Origin: Bacteriovoracaceae bacterium
GTDB lineage: Bacteria; Bdellovibrionota; Bacteriovoracia; Bacteriovoracales; Bacteriovoracaceae
DNA: 45,376 nt
Assembly: GCA_018675575.1 (NCBI GenBank)
Contig: JABGXW010000150.1
Span: forward strand, 1-45,376
Reading direction: 5' to 3'
The translations under genes and the position numbers were made by a program. Shown here piece by piece: positions 7,509 to 15,557 of this stretch (positions are counted from its first letter, which is position 1; each line of letters begins with the position of its first letter). Below the pieces are notes generated by a model. The model was not told where the DNA came from. It searched no databases and worked only from the letters and a program-made list of their open reading frames with translations.

Positions 7509-8823
7509 TTCCGAATTCCATATTTCACCTGAAGCAAAAGCCGGTCTTATATCAATGGTCTGCCCCAATCTAGCAGAACATGAAACAACTTTCAAAACAG
7601 AGCGTTCCCTCCACGAATTAGATGAGTTGCTAAGAACATTGGGAATTGAAAGAGGATCAAAATATATTCAAAATCGAAAAAATGTAGATGCGGGATCAAT
7701 TTTAGGAAAAGGTAAGCTTGAGGAAATTGCAGCTTCCGCTAAAAAAGAGGGCGTTTCACTTCTTGTATTTGATATAGAGCTAACAGCGAGTCAGATTAGA
7801 AATATAAAAAAGATTACTGGCCTCTCTGTTGTTGATCGAGTTCATATTATTCTTGAAATATTCGCCCATCACGCTCAAACAAATGAATCAAAAGTCCAAA
7901 TTGAGATTGCAAGACTACAATATGTCCTACCAAGACTTGCTGGTTTTTGGACACATCTTGGCCGCCAGAGAGGTGGGATTGGAGTTAAAGGTGGAGAAGG
8001 TGAGCAACAAATCGAGCTAGATCGTCGTATTATTAGATCGAGAATAGAGTTTTTAAGAAAAGAGCTAAAAACGGTTGAAAAATCTCGCGTTGAACAAAGA
8101 AAAAAACGTCAAAATAAAGCAGTAACAGCGGCATTAGTTGGATACACAAACGCTGGTAAAAGCTCTTTGATGAACCGACTTTGTAGAGTAGATATTCTGG
8201 AAGAAAATAAGTTATTTGCCACATTAGATTCAACTTTTCGAACACTTAATCCTGATACCCATCCTCCTATGATCTTGATAGACACAGTGGGATTTATCTC
8301 AAACCTGCCAAGTACTCTTATTGATGGTTTTAAAACAACATTAGAATCTGCGATGGAAGCAGATTTACTCATTCTTGTCTGTGATATCTCGGATCTCAAT
8401 TTTGAAAATCATTTGAAAGTCACATATGATGTATTGAGAGAGTTAAAAATAGAAGAAAAAGAAATTCTCATCGTATTTAACAAACTTGACCTCTTGGATG
8501 ATCCCCTCAGGGCCAAGATAATAAAAAGAACTCATCCCAATAGTTTTCTTGTCTCTTCTTTTAATCCACATGACATTGACTTCTTAAGAAAACATATCAT
8601 AAATTATTTTCTTGAAAAACAGGATATTTACGACCTCTATGTCCCCTACGAGCATGGACATATTCACTCTTCTATCATTTCAAAGACAAATGTAATGACC
8701 ACAAATAACCATGAGGCTGGAATATATTATAAGATTAGAGTTCCTGATTTTATATTTAGCACTCTTGGAATCAAAGAATTTGTATTAGCTCCTGATGATC
8801 CTAGGCTAGACAAATTGAAGTAA
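7501..8823 (+). CDS. hflX: Ribosome-associated GTPase HflX
   Basis: HflX splits stalled or stressed 70S ribosomes using GTP. The protein (440 aa) has the N-terminal HflX domain with ILGKGKLEEI and a glycine-rich GRQRGGIGVKGGEGEQQ loop (usually GGGIGTRGPGE), a coiled linker, and then an Obg-type G domain: P-loop GYTNAGKSS, G2 threonines in LFATLDSTFRTL, G3 DTVGF, and G4 NKLD. A C-terminal extension is present. It overlaps panC by eight bases, so it is probably co-transcribed with the pantothenate genes although unrelated in function. The operon ends here, 28 bases before a convergent gene, and I see no clear hairpin terminator. Confidence 0.95.
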   Translation: MFDSEFHISPEAKAGLISMVCPNLAEHETTFKTERSLHELDELLRTLGIERGSKYIQNRKNVDAGSILGKGKLEEIAASAKKEGVSLLVFDIELTASQIRNIKKITGLSVVDRVHIILEIFAHHAQTNESKVQIEIARLQYVLPRLAGFWTHLGRQRGGIGVKGGEGEQQIELDRRIIRSRIEFLRKELKTVEKSRVEQRKKRQNKAVTAALVGYTNAGKSSLMNRLCRVDILEENKLFATLDSTFRTLNPDTHPPMILIDTVGFISNLPSTLIDGFKTTLESAMEADLLILVCDISDLNFENHLKVTYDVLRELKIEEKEILIVFNKLDLLDDPLRAKIIKRTHPNSFLVSSFNPHDIDFLRKHIINYFLEKQDIYDLYVPYEHGHIHSSIISKTNVMTTNNHEAGIYYKIRVPDFIFSTLGIKEFVLAPDDPRLDKLK

Positions 8824-8851
8824 TCATAATTATTTATTAGGGCCTCTCTAC

Positions 8852-9070
8852 TTATAAACTCATCGATTTAACTAACGATTCTAATCCATTTACTTTAATT
8901 TCATAAAGTTCAGATAATAACACTCCCAACTCACCATCAGGGAGTCTGTTCATGTAGAGCCAGATGACATAACTCTCAGGAAGATTAATAAGTTTAATTC
9001 CCCTATATTTACCAAAGGGCATTTTCACATGAGTGATTTTTTCTAAACTCTCTGTATTATAACCAGTCAT
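8852..9070 (-). CDS. DUF3820 family small protein
   Basis: The 72-aa product matches the DUF3820 (putative quorum-sensing-regulated virulence factor) pattern: MPFGKYRG, INLPESYVIWLY, LPDGELG and a C-terminal YEIKVNGLESLV. Most members are about 70 residues, so this one is complete. The biochemical role of the family is not established. It starts three bases after the stop of the 31-residue membrane peptide gene, with GGAG about 11 bases upstream inside that gene, so the two are probably co-transcribed. Confidence 0.8.
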   Translation of the reverse strand: MTGYNTESLEKITHVKMPFGKYRGIKLINLPESYVIWLYMNRLPDGELGVLLSELYEIKVNGLESLVKSMSL

Positions 9071-9073
9071 AAA

Positions 9074-9169
9074 CTAGAATACTCCTGAACGTAAATAAAT
9101 AGTGAGTGCAAAAACAATTAATGAAACTGTTATACCTAAAACCATTATGAGAACTTCTTTTTTTTCCAT
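9074..9169 (-). CDS. 31-residue single-pass membrane peptide
   Basis: A short open frame with a strong AAAGGAG ribosome-binding site nine bases before the ATG at 9169. The product starts MEKKEV and then runs as one hydrophobic helix (LIMVLGITVSLIVFALTIYL) to a short basic tail (RSGVF). The size, charge pattern and helix length fit a small inner-membrane protein. It lies between the receiver-domain gene (31-base gap) and the DUF3820 gene (three-base gap), both on the same strand, which supports real expression. No function is known. It is too short for most automatic gene calls. Confidence 0.65.
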   Translation of the reverse strand: MEKKEVLIMVLGITVSLIVFALTIYLRSGVF

Positions 9170-9200
9170 TATTCAAAACTCCTTTAAAAGAATATCAGAA

Positions 9201-9554
9201 TTAATGTAATACAAGTATTTTTTGCACAATATCTAAAAAATCAAATGGTGAAAATGGCTTAAGAAATACATGCTTAACACATTTATGTTTTAGAACTTTG
9301 TCTGGAATCTCGCTCTTTTTAGATCGGGTGATAACGACAGGAATCTGCGTATCAAGGATTTCCGTCCAAGACTCTAAGAAGGTTCGATCAAGAGAATCAT
9401 GATCAATAATAAGAAGATCGGGTTTAAGGTCTGAAATGATGTAAAACCACTCTTCAAAGGCATATTTAGTATAAATTTCATGATCACTTTTCTCAAAAAG
9501 CTTGGACATGGTCTTCTGCAACATTTCTTCATTTTCAAGGTAAAATGATTTCAT
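9201..9554 (-). CDS. Stand-alone response-regulator receiver domain protein
   Basis: The 117-aa protein is a single CheY-like receiver domain: an acidic pair near the N-terminus (ENEE), the likely phospho-acceptor aspartate in DLLIIDHDS after strand beta-3, a VVITRSKK strand, and the conserved Lys-Pro in VFLKPFSPFDF. No output domain follows, so it probably acts by protein contact. The ATG at 9554 is preferred over the in-frame TTG at 9557 because TAGGAG is well placed. No histidine kinase is adjacent. It is divergent from the small acidic protein gene at 9603 and is probably first of a three-gene unit with the membrane peptide and DUF3820. Confidence 0.75.
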   Translation of the reverse strand: MKSFYLENEEMLQKTMSKLFEKSDHEIYTKYAFEEWFYIISDLKPDLLIIDHDSLDRTFLESWTEILDTQIPVVITRSKKSEIPDKVLKHKCVKHVFLKPFSPFDFLDIVQKILVLH

Positions 9555-9602
9555 CAAAGGCTCCTAAAGTGCTAAAGTGACAAATAACATTGTAGGAAAA
9601 GC

Positions 9603-9854
9603 ATGGCCAATACTATTCAAATTTTTGAACCAAACTCAGAGACAATTCTTAAAGAATTTCCTCTTGAAGAAATTGAAATGGCACATGCCTTTGCTCTTAA
9701 AATGGAACAGATGGGATTGGATATTGAAATTAAAACCCCCTCTGTTGCAGAGACTTTGGTCTCTAGTTTAGGGGCCAATGAACAAGAAATGAATAGTCTT
9801 CGTAAAGAAATTATTGCAGAAATTGAAGCCCATAATGAATGTCCTGACAGCTAA
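9603..9854 (+). CDS. Small acidic protein of unknown function
   Basis: An 83-aa protein with a well-placed AGGAAA ribosome-binding site six bases before the ATG. It is rich in Glu, Ile and Leu, has no signal peptide, transmembrane segment or cysteine pair, and looks mostly helical. I do not recognise the family. It is divergent from the receiver-domain gene 48 bases away and could share its control region. A competing frame at 9577-9771 has no ribosome-binding site and is a shadow. Confidence 0.6.
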   Translation: MANTIQIFEPNSETILKEFPLEEIEMAHAFALKMEQMGLDIEIKTPSVAETLVSSLGANEQEMNSLRKEIIAEIEAHNECPDS

Positions 9855-9918
9855 TATTTCGCCAATTGGCACCCCGCGCTAACTCATAACCATGTAGAAG
9901 AAGAAGTTATTCTTAATA

Positions 9919-9978
9919 ATGACAATAACAGCTTTATTGATAATCTCTGGTTGTGTGGTGAGTTCTTTTCAAATTTAA
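9919..9978 (+). CDS. Possible 19-residue lipopeptide (weak candidate)
   Basis: A 20-codon frame encodes MTITALLIISGCVVSSFQI, in which LLIISGC looks like a lipobox at the end of a very short signal sequence. The only upstream purine run is AAGAAGAAG about ten bases away, and the peptide would have just eight residues after the cysteine. This may be chance in AT-rich DNA. The rest of the 9855-10024 gap shows nothing else. Confidence 0.2.
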   Translation: MTITALLIISGCVVSSFQI

Positions 9979-10024
9979 GTCTTTTTCAGTAAAAAAAATC
10001 CTTAATAAGGTGATATGATTAATC

Positions 10025-10396
10025 ATGGCCTTAAAAAAGAAACCCTTTAAATTATTAAAAAAATTAAAAACATTTGTAGATCTTAATTTACTCGATAGCT
10101 ATGTCAGAACCCATCGCGATGAAGTCATTCAAAAAATTCTAAAAATAAAAGATGCCCTCTCTAATGAAGGAGAACAATCAATTAAAATGTTTGAAATCTA
10201 TGCTCGCTACACTCAAGGCAAAGCAACTGAGAAAGAAATGAATAAAGCAAATAAGCAGTTTGGAGATTTTTTAAAAACTATCGGTCTTGGAGTTTTTGCC
10301 ATTCTTCCAGGCTCCCCCATAACGATTCCAATTCTAGTAAAGCTTGGTCAAAAATTTGGAATTGATATTATGCCGGATTCTTTTAAAGACAAATAA
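10025..10396 (+). CDS. Unknown basic protein with LETM1-like C-terminal pattern
   Basis: The 123-aa protein is very lysine-rich at its N-terminus (MALKKKPFKLLKKLK) and helical in the middle. The end reads LGVFAILPGSPITIPILVKL followed by GIDIMPDSF. That last part resembles, by eye, the LETM1-like region found in small uncharacterised bacterial proteins (Leu-Pro-Gly ... kinase-like helix ... Ile-Leu-Pro-x-Ser-Phe). The hydrophobic stretch around residues 88-108 may sit in or on the membrane. No clear ribosome-binding site besides AAGGTGATATGATTAATC upstream. No function can be assigned. It points toward the broken lipoprotein gene, which is convergent. Confidence 0.6.
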   Translation: MALKKKPFKLLKKLKTFVDLNLLDSYVRTHRDEVIQKILKIKDALSNEGEQSIKMFEIYARYTQGKATEKEMNKANKQFGDFLKTIGLGVFAILPGSPITIPILVKLGQKFGIDIMPDSFKDK

Positions 10397-10429
10397 CAAT
10401 CAGTAAACTTGTAATAAAAAATTTTACCC

Positions 10430-10450
10430 CAAGGATCTTTTTCAAGGATC
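10430..10450. repeat. Direct repeat CAAGGATC at the end of the broken lipoprotein frame
   Basis: CAAGGATC occurs at 10430-10437 and again at 10443-10450, with five Ts between. The stop codon of the truncated lipoprotein (10444-10442, minus strand) lies in the second copy. Short direct repeats at a truncation point are the usual mark of a deletion by slippage or recombination. Confidence 0.45.
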
Positions 10451-10714
10451 GAGGCCATCATCACTTTTTAAGCGCATAATAATAATGTCATTACCACCGC
10501 CATTTCCTTCGCTCATGCCGCCAGTCGTAAAGCCAGCAGAATAAATATTCCCTGACCCATCAGCTGCTACACCGTTGCAATAATCTTCTCCAGCATTAGT
10601 TGTCGCTCCGAGTTGAATGAAGATCGATCCCAGTTCGGTTGTGGAAACGTCAACATCTTTATTAACTTTTCCACATGTTAGAAGTAGAAAAAATAATATT
10701 AAAATGTGAATCAT
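10442..10714 (-). pseudogene. Truncated SBBP-type beta-propeller lipoprotein remnant
   Basis: The frame encodes 90 aa with a lipoprotein signal (hydrophobic ILILFFLLL then the lipobox LLTC) and then one SBBP-like repeat: CNGVAADGSGNIYSAG followed by a glycine-rich loop and NDIIIMRLKSDDG. Full proteins of this kind carry many such repeats and are several hundred residues long, so this looks like the 5' stump of a larger surface lipoprotein gene. The frame ends abruptly at a short direct repeat. A functional mini-lipoprotein cannot be excluded. It lies on the minus strand, divergent from the S8 protease. Confidence 0.55.
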
Positions 10715-10902
10715 CTTTCTTAGACTCTATAAAGCTCATGAACGATACTTTGAGGATAAGGTTTGAGTAATCTTTTATATCCAAAAACTGCATTGAAGCT
10801 GACAACTGGTCAACGCTGAATTTTATTTTTATGATTTGTTACAAATCAATGCTCCTTTATGGCCGAAAAATCGTAAATAGAAATTGTTAGCTTGATTGAA
10901 AT

Positions 10903-10931
10903 TTGACAATGCATCAAACAAATCATACATA
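10903..10931 (+). promoter_or_regulatory. Probable promoter of the S8 protease gene, giving a leaderless mRNA
   Basis: A perfect TTGACA (10903-10908) is followed after 17 bases by TACATA (10926-10931, a weak -10). Transcription would begin about 10938-10940, at or within two bases of the ATG at 10940. No Shine-Dalgarno sequence precedes that ATG, which fits a leaderless transcript. The rest of the 10715-10902 gap shows no gene. Confidence 0.4.
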
Positions 10932-10939
10932 TCTTTTTC

Positions 10940-12343
10940 ATGAATTTAAAAAAACTATCAAATTTCTTCATATTTTTATCTATTTGCTTTTTTCAGATAT
11001 ATGCCGAAGCTGAAACGGTTATTGGTATTTACGACTCAGGAGTAGATCCTATCCATTTAGATCTAGAACATAAGCTTAAAAGAAACTCTTTAGAAAAAGC
11101 AAACAACAGAGACGATGACCATAATAATGCCATCGATGATATTTTTGGTTGGAACTTAATCGACGAAAATGACAAAGTTTTCAAAGATGAACTCAGAGAA
11201 ACATTTCCACCTAAAATTTATAAATACTATCAGGTTAAAACAAAGAAAGCTTTAGGAACAATTTCTATTAGTGAGCGACGTTGGTATGAAGAAATTCGAA
11301 AAGATGAATTATTTCTAAAAACCTTAAAGATATTTAAATCGTTTATTCACGGTACACATATCACAGGAATTGCAGTTAAAACTGAAGGCCATTTATCCCA
11401 CCTTGACCTAAAATATTATCCTATTCGATATCTAGGTTCTACTGAAACAGGTAGATGGATTGAGCCTGAGTTTACGGCCCTAAAAAAGGGTACTCATAAA
11501 ACAAGACTAAATCATATCAAGAAATACTTTACTCGTTATTCAAGTTGGCAAAAAAAGAAATGGTTACGAGCAATAGAACTCACCCATAAAGACGTGGAAA
11601 TTATTAATGGTTCTTTTGGTAAATCGTTTAAGTCTGTATTAAAAGTATCTGAAAATAAATATAAAAGTGAATTTGGAAATATACCTACCGAAGAAATAAA
11701 GGTCGAACTTGCTAATGATTTGTTACAAAAGCTAGTTATTCTCACAGAACAAATTGCAAATAAATATCCTAAATTTCTCTTTGTTTTTTCTGCAGGAAAT
11801 TCAAAAACTGATAATGATCAATACTTACATTATCCATCGAATGCGAGGGCCAGCAATATAATTTCAGTTGGTGCTAGCAAGCAGCATATAGCACGTGCCT
11901 ACTTCTCAAACTTCGGCAAAAAAACTGTAGATCTATTCGCTCCTGGTTTGGCAATTAACAGTACCATTCCTTCAAATAGCTACATCAGAGTAAATGGAAC
12001 TTCTCAAGCAAGCCCCTATATTTCAAATGTTGCTGCCAAAGCATTGGAAATTGCAAAACAAAAAAGAATTAACTTATCTATTAAAAGCCTTAAAACAATC
12101 CTGTTAAGGACTGTAGACAAGAAGAAAGAATTACTTGAACAAAGTGTGAGTGGGGGAATTGTTAATCCAGAAAGAGTCTATGCAGCTATCAGATTATTAA
12201 AGAGGAATAGTGTAAAGACGGCAGTCAACAAGTCCATGAGTCTTGTAGGTCCAATTAACTCTTTTGATAAAACCTGTGTTGAAGAGTTCGGAGCTCTTCG
12301 TTCATCAGATACATTAATAGATGCTCTTCCTGAGCCTTTCTAA
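10940..12343 (+). CDS. Secreted subtilisin-family (S8) serine protease
   Basis: The protein (467 aa) has a signal peptide (lysines, then FFIFLSICFFQIYA, cleavage near AEA, residues 22-24) followed by a complete S8 catalytic domain. The triad is D32 (GIYDSGVD), H137 (HGTH) and S355 (NGTSQASP), with the oxyanion asparagine N287 (SAGNS). Between D32 and H137 lies an acidic DDDHNN loop that probably binds calcium. The mature form has almost no propeptide, since D32 is only about eight residues after the predicted cleavage site; this is unusual for secreted subtilisins. About 90 residues follow the serine. Likely role: extracellular or prey-protein degradation, inferred. It converges on the S1 protease gene with a shared terminator. 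Confidence 0.9.
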   Translation: MNLKKLSNFFIFLSICFFQIYAEAETVIGIYDSGVDPIHLDLEHKLKRNSLEKANNRDDDHNNAIDDIFGWNLIDENDKVFKDELRETFPPKIYKYYQVKTKKALGTISISERRWYEEIRKDELFLKTLKIFKSFIHGTHITGIAVKTEGHLSHLDLKYYPIRYLGSTETGRWIEPEFTALKKGTHKTRLNHIKKYFTRYSSWQKKKWLRAIELTHKDVEIINGSFGKSFKSVLKVSENKYKSEFGNIPTEEIKVELANDLLQKLVILTEQIANKYPKFLFVFSAGNSKTDNDQYLHYPSNARASNIISVGASKQHIARAYFSNFGKKTVDLFAPGLAINSTIPSNSYIRVNGTSQASPYISNVAAKALEIAKQKRINLSIKSLKTILLRTVDKKKELLEQSVSGGIVNPERVYAAIRLLKRNSVKTAVNKSMSLVGPINSFDKTCVEEFGALRSSDTLIDALPEPF

Positions 12344-12507
12344 TTGAATATCATCGTATCATCAAGAACGTATCAAGAGCACTAGCTTAAATGAAGTCCA
12401 GAAATACCTAGCTGAACCCGCACATGACAAGTTGATTACGTTGCCATAATAGAAATACAAAAGATCGGCCCGACAGCACAAGTTGCAGATGTGTTTGCCG
12501 CTCATAA

Positions 12508-12533
12508 AAAAGGTCAGCTAACGCTGACCTTTT
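12508..12533. terminator. Bidirectional rho-independent terminator between two protease genes
   Basis: AAAAGGTCAGC and GCTGACCTTTT form an 11-bp perfect stem with a TAAC loop. A-tract on one side and T-tract on the other make it work on both strands, serving the convergent S8 (+) and S1 (-) protease genes. The remaining 12344-12507 sequence holds no gene I can support. Confidence 0.85.
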
Positions 12534-12568
12534 CAAAATATCTATTAAATTTTACTTCTGAAGTTTTA

Positions 12569-13471
12569 CTAATTTTTACCTAAAGAATATCTAGGTATAT
12601 TAACTTTCATAATTCTTGAAACTGACTCTCCACCACATCCGGGAGTTCCCATGTTTTTACAAACATTAGATACATAACAACCTTTCGGTGATCTTACATA
12701 GTCCTTGGCCCCTCTTACTAAAATACCTTCAATCTGTCCGGTCTTGGCATCAAATACTGCTGATCCAGAGTTACCACCGTAAGTATCTAGGTCAGATACA
12801 AAGTATTGATCTTGAGTATTTTTCCTAACAGAGGCACCGGCAGAAATTTTTGTTGGAAGTCCACTAGGATGACCGATAACAACTAAGTCTGTTCCTGTAC
12901 TTACTTTTCCAGAAGTTCTAAACTTAAGTGGTTTTCTATCTGTTACTTTTCTATCTAATTGAATAAGAGCGTAATCAGCTTTTGTTGTTGAATTTAATTC
13001 TTGATTAACAATCTTTACACATTTATAAACATTGCTTTTATCTATAGATAAGTTTCCAATTTTTTCATTTCTATAATCAAATACCCAAAGAGCGTTATCA
13101 CATTGAGATTGACTTGGAACACAATGACCAGCGGTTACTAAAAGATCAGGAGCAACTAAAAACCCGGAACAATTTCCAAGAGCATTTTGTTGACTGAATG
13201 GCTCACTTGCACAAACATTCATTCCTGTTTGTAATGTCTTATCTTTAAGTTTGTACTCAGTACCATTTAAAGTCAGATTTCCAGTTCTTGTTCCGTATCG
13301 ACTCTTTAAGTTGATCTGAACTGCAGTTGATCTTGATAATTGTACGTGTAATTGATTTGTTGAATCTGCTGGATTTACTCTATTGTCATCCCCATAAATA
13401 ACCTTCAAACCATTCGCTTGAACTGTTCCTAATGTTGCTGTCAATATTACTAAGCTGATAACGACTTTCAT
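12569..13471 (-). CDS. Secreted trypsin-like (S1/V8-type) serine protease
   Basis: From the ATG at 13471 the protein has 300 aa with a clean signal peptide (MKVVISLVILTATLGTVQA). That start has GGGGAGAAG just upstream; an in-frame ATG at 13486 would turn this site into coding sequence and is rejected. The chymotrypsin-fold triad is H116 (VTAGHC), D166 (KADYALIQL) and S235 (GGNSGSA). The pattern resembles glutamyl-endopeptidase/V8-like members, and the region between the signal peptide and about residue 80 may be a propeptide. Several cysteines near the end may form disulfides, fitting export. Probably degrades extracellular or prey protein (inferred). Promoter at 13502-13530. Confidence 0.88.
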   Translation of the reverse strand: MKVVISLVILTATLGTVQANGLKVIYGDDNRVNPADSTNQLHVQLSRSTAVQINLKSRYGTRTGNLTLNGTEYKLKDKTLQTGMNVCASEPFSQQNALGNCSGFLVAPDLLVTAGHCVPSQSQCDNALWVFDYRNEKIGNLSIDKSNVYKCVKIVNQELNSTTKADYALIQLDRKVTDRKPLKFRTSGKVSTGTDLVVIGHPSGLPTKISAGASVRKNTQDQYFVSDLDTYGGNSGSAVFDAKTGQIEGILVRGAKDYVRSPKGCYVSNVCKNMGTPGCGGESVSRIMKVNIPRYSLGKN

Positions 13472-13501
13472 CTTCTTCTCCCCCATTCTTCTAAATATAA
13501 T

Positions 13502-13530
13502 AAAATATTTCTCTCTTCATTTGGTGTAAA
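13502..13530 (-). promoter_or_regulatory. Sigma-70-type promoter of the S1 protease gene
   Basis: On the minus strand TTTACA (13530-13525) and TATTTT (13507-13502) are 17 bases apart, matching the consensus at five and four of six positions. The predicted transcript starts near 13495, about 25 bases before the ATG at 13471. Confidence 0.5.
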
Positions 13531-13575
13531 GACAAGTTAAAACGATAGTTATTCAGTGTCAGTTTGAATTCACCC

Positions 13576-13598
13576 TAGTGTGTAAGTCTTACACACTA
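13576..13598. promoter_or_regulatory. Perfect 23-bp palindrome upstream of the S1 protease, likely operator
   Basis: TAGTGTGTAAG and its exact reverse complement CTTACACACTA flank one central T. A partial third copy (TGTAAGAATGTGTTA) follows at once. It lies about 45 bases upstream of the protease -35 box. A two-fold symmetric site of this length is typical of a dimeric regulator; the position suggests an activator, or the outer site of a repressor. A rho-independent terminator is unlikely because it is AT-rich, has no loop and no T-run. Confidence 0.5.
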
Positions 13599-13697
13599 TG
13601 TAAGAATGTGTTAGAAATAGGGCCTAAATAGTGGGGATCTCATGTGCGAAATTTGTAAAATATTGTAAGAAATTAGAATTTATTGATCTCAAAATGA

Positions 13698-13725
13698 CAG
13701 AGGCCTCTAGTTAAGAAGGCCTCTG
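13698..13725 (-). terminator. Probable terminator of rpsA and the envelope operon
   Basis: CAGAGGCC (13698-13705) and GGCCTCTG (13718-13725) form an eight-bp GC-rich stem with a 12-base loop, 28 bases after the rpsA stop. On the minus strand it is followed by TCATTTTG, a short T-rich tract. Confidence 0.65.
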
Positions 13726-13753
13726 AATATACTTAAATTGTCCTTTATACTGC

Positions 13754-15484
13754 TTATTCCTCTACTTTAAAGCCTTTTAGCTTATCAGCAAGAGTCGATG
13801 ATTCAACTGCTTCAGGTGTGTAAGTACTTCCATCACCTGCATTAGCTGCAGCTTTAATTGATAAGGCAATTTTTTTAGCTTCTTTATCAACAGAGATAAC
13901 CATAGTTTTTGGCTTGTCTCCCTTATTGATAACATCAGTAGGTTTTTCAACTCTTTCTTCAGAAAGTTCTGAAATGTGAATAAGACCTTCAATACCTGTT
14001 TCTAATTCTACGAAGGCACCAAAGTCAGTAACTCTTACTACTTCAGACTCAACGATTGAGCCAACCGGAAGTCTTTCTTCAATTTTCTTCCATGGATCTT
14101 CTTCTAGTTGCTTAAGACCTAAACAAAATTTTTGATTTTCTGTATCTACAGAAAGAACCTGAGCTTTTACTTCTGAACCTTCAGCAAATTCTCCAGCTAA
14201 ATCAACATTCTTCTTAGTCCAAGAAACATCAGAGATATGAATAAGAGCATCAACTTGCTCTCCAAGATCAACAAAGATTCCAAATTCAACTACAGATTTT
14301 ACCTTACCAGTAGCTTTTGATCCAACAGCATATTTAGCAGCAAGGTCGTTCCATGGGTTAGGTTGTAATTGCTTAATTCCGAGAGAAATTCTTTTGTTTT
14401 CAACATCAACGTCAAGAACTTGAGCTTCAAGGTTCTCACCAGCTGTAAAATGCTTAGTAGGATTCTTGATAGCACCGGTCCAGCTCATTTCGCTTACGTG
14501 AATAAGACCTTCAATACCGTCATTAAGTTCAATAAAGATTCCGTAATCTTTAACAGACACGACTTCACCAGAAACTTTAGTTCCAGCAAGGTACTTATCT
14601 TTAGCTTCTTCCCAAGGATTAGGTTGGACTTGTTTAAGACCAAGAGAAACTCTTTCTTTTTCTGTATCAAATTTAAGAATTTTAACTTCAATTTCATCAC
14701 CAATACCGAGGATGCTCGAAGGATGTTTAACACGTCCCCAGCTCATATCAGTAATATGAAGAAGACCATCAATACCACCAAGATCAATGAAGGCACCGTA
14801 GTCCGTTATATTTTTAACAATACCTTTAACAATCATACCTTCTTGAATTTGCTTAAGGATTTCGCCTCTCATCTTACCTCTTTCTTCTTGTAAGATAGCT
14901 CGTCTAGAAAGAACAATATTTCCACGTTTCTTGTTAAACTTGATTACTTTGAATTCCATCTTTTTACCGATGTACTTATCTAGGTAACGAGTTGGCCTTA
15001 AATCAATTTGAGACCCTGGTAAGAATGCTTTCACACCTATATCAACAGATAATCCACCTTTAACTTTAGCGATTACAGTTCCCTCTAGCGGAGTTCCAGA
15101 CTCACAAGCTTCCGAAATTTTATCCCAAGCTTTAAGGATTTCAGCTTTGTCTTTAGAAAGAACTAAGTTCCCCATGGAAGACTCTAGCTTCTCTAAATAA
15201 ACTTCGATTTCATCTCCCTCTTTGATTTTAAGAGTTCCGTCGTAATTTAAAAATTCTCTTACAGGAACAAGACCTTCTTGCTTGTAGCCGATATCTACCA
15301 TGACATAGTCTTGGCCGATATTAACTATCAGTCCCATAAATGTTTCACCTTCTTGAAAGTTTTTTGTAGTCTCAGACTCAAGCGCTTTACTAAAATCAGT
15401 TGTTGCTATATCCTCTTCTTCGTCTCCATAAACAACTTCAAATCCTTCCATCCATTTTTGTTTTAGTTCTGTGTTTTGAACCAT
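13754..15484 (-). CDS. rpsA: 30S ribosomal protein S1
   Basis: S1 binds mRNA and helps 30S subunits load structured or weak start sites. The protein (576 aa) has six S1 (OB-fold) domains, recognisable by repeated GxxVxGxVxxVxxxGxFVxL patterns and by closing motifs such as GLLHITDMSW, GLIHVSEMSW, ALIHISDVSW and GLIHISELS. The last four are most alike, as usual. The start at 15484 has AAAGAGG five bases upstream. A frame extended to 15628 would add 48 residues unlike any S1 N-terminus and is rejected, leaving a leader of about 166 bases after the glycosyltransferase gene. That leader contains a hairpin (15558-15571). Confidence 0.95.
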   Translation of the reverse strand: MVQNTELKQKWMEGFEVVYGDEEEDIATTDFSKALESETTKNFQEGETFMGLIVNIGQDYVMVDIGYKQEGLVPVREFLNYDGTLKIKEGDEIEVYLEKLESSMGNLVLSKDKAEILKAWDKISEACESGTPLEGTVIAKVKGGLSVDIGVKAFLPGSQIDLRPTRYLDKYIGKKMEFKVIKFNKKRGNIVLSRRAILQEERGKMRGEILKQIQEGMIVKGIVKNITDYGAFIDLGGIDGLLHITDMSWGRVKHPSSILGIGDEIEVKILKFDTEKERVSLGLKQVQPNPWEEAKDKYLAGTKVSGEVVSVKDYGIFIELNDGIEGLIHVSEMSWTGAIKNPTKHFTAGENLEAQVLDVDVENKRISLGIKQLQPNPWNDLAAKYAVGSKATGKVKSVVEFGIFVDLGEQVDALIHISDVSWTKKNVDLAGEFAEGSEVKAQVLSVDTENQKFCLGLKQLEEDPWKKIEERLPVGSIVESEVVRVTDFGAFVELETGIEGLIHISELSEERVEKPTDVINKGDKPKTMVISVDKEAKKIALSIKAAANAGDGSTYTPEAVESSTLADKLKGFKVEE

Positions 15485-15557
15485 AATTACCTCTTTCGAA
15501 ATCAGCTCCCACTGATCTCTATTTTTATTTCCTTCACCGAAGTAAAGGTCTTCTAAC

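Noticed and set aside
8109-8399. 96-codon minus-strand frame opposite hflX
   Set aside because: It is antisense to the HflX G domain, and no start signal was seen.
14369-14893. 174-codon plus-strand open frame opposite rpsA
   Set aside because: It is a shadow of the repetitive S1 domains on the other strand, with no ribosome-binding site and a biased composition.
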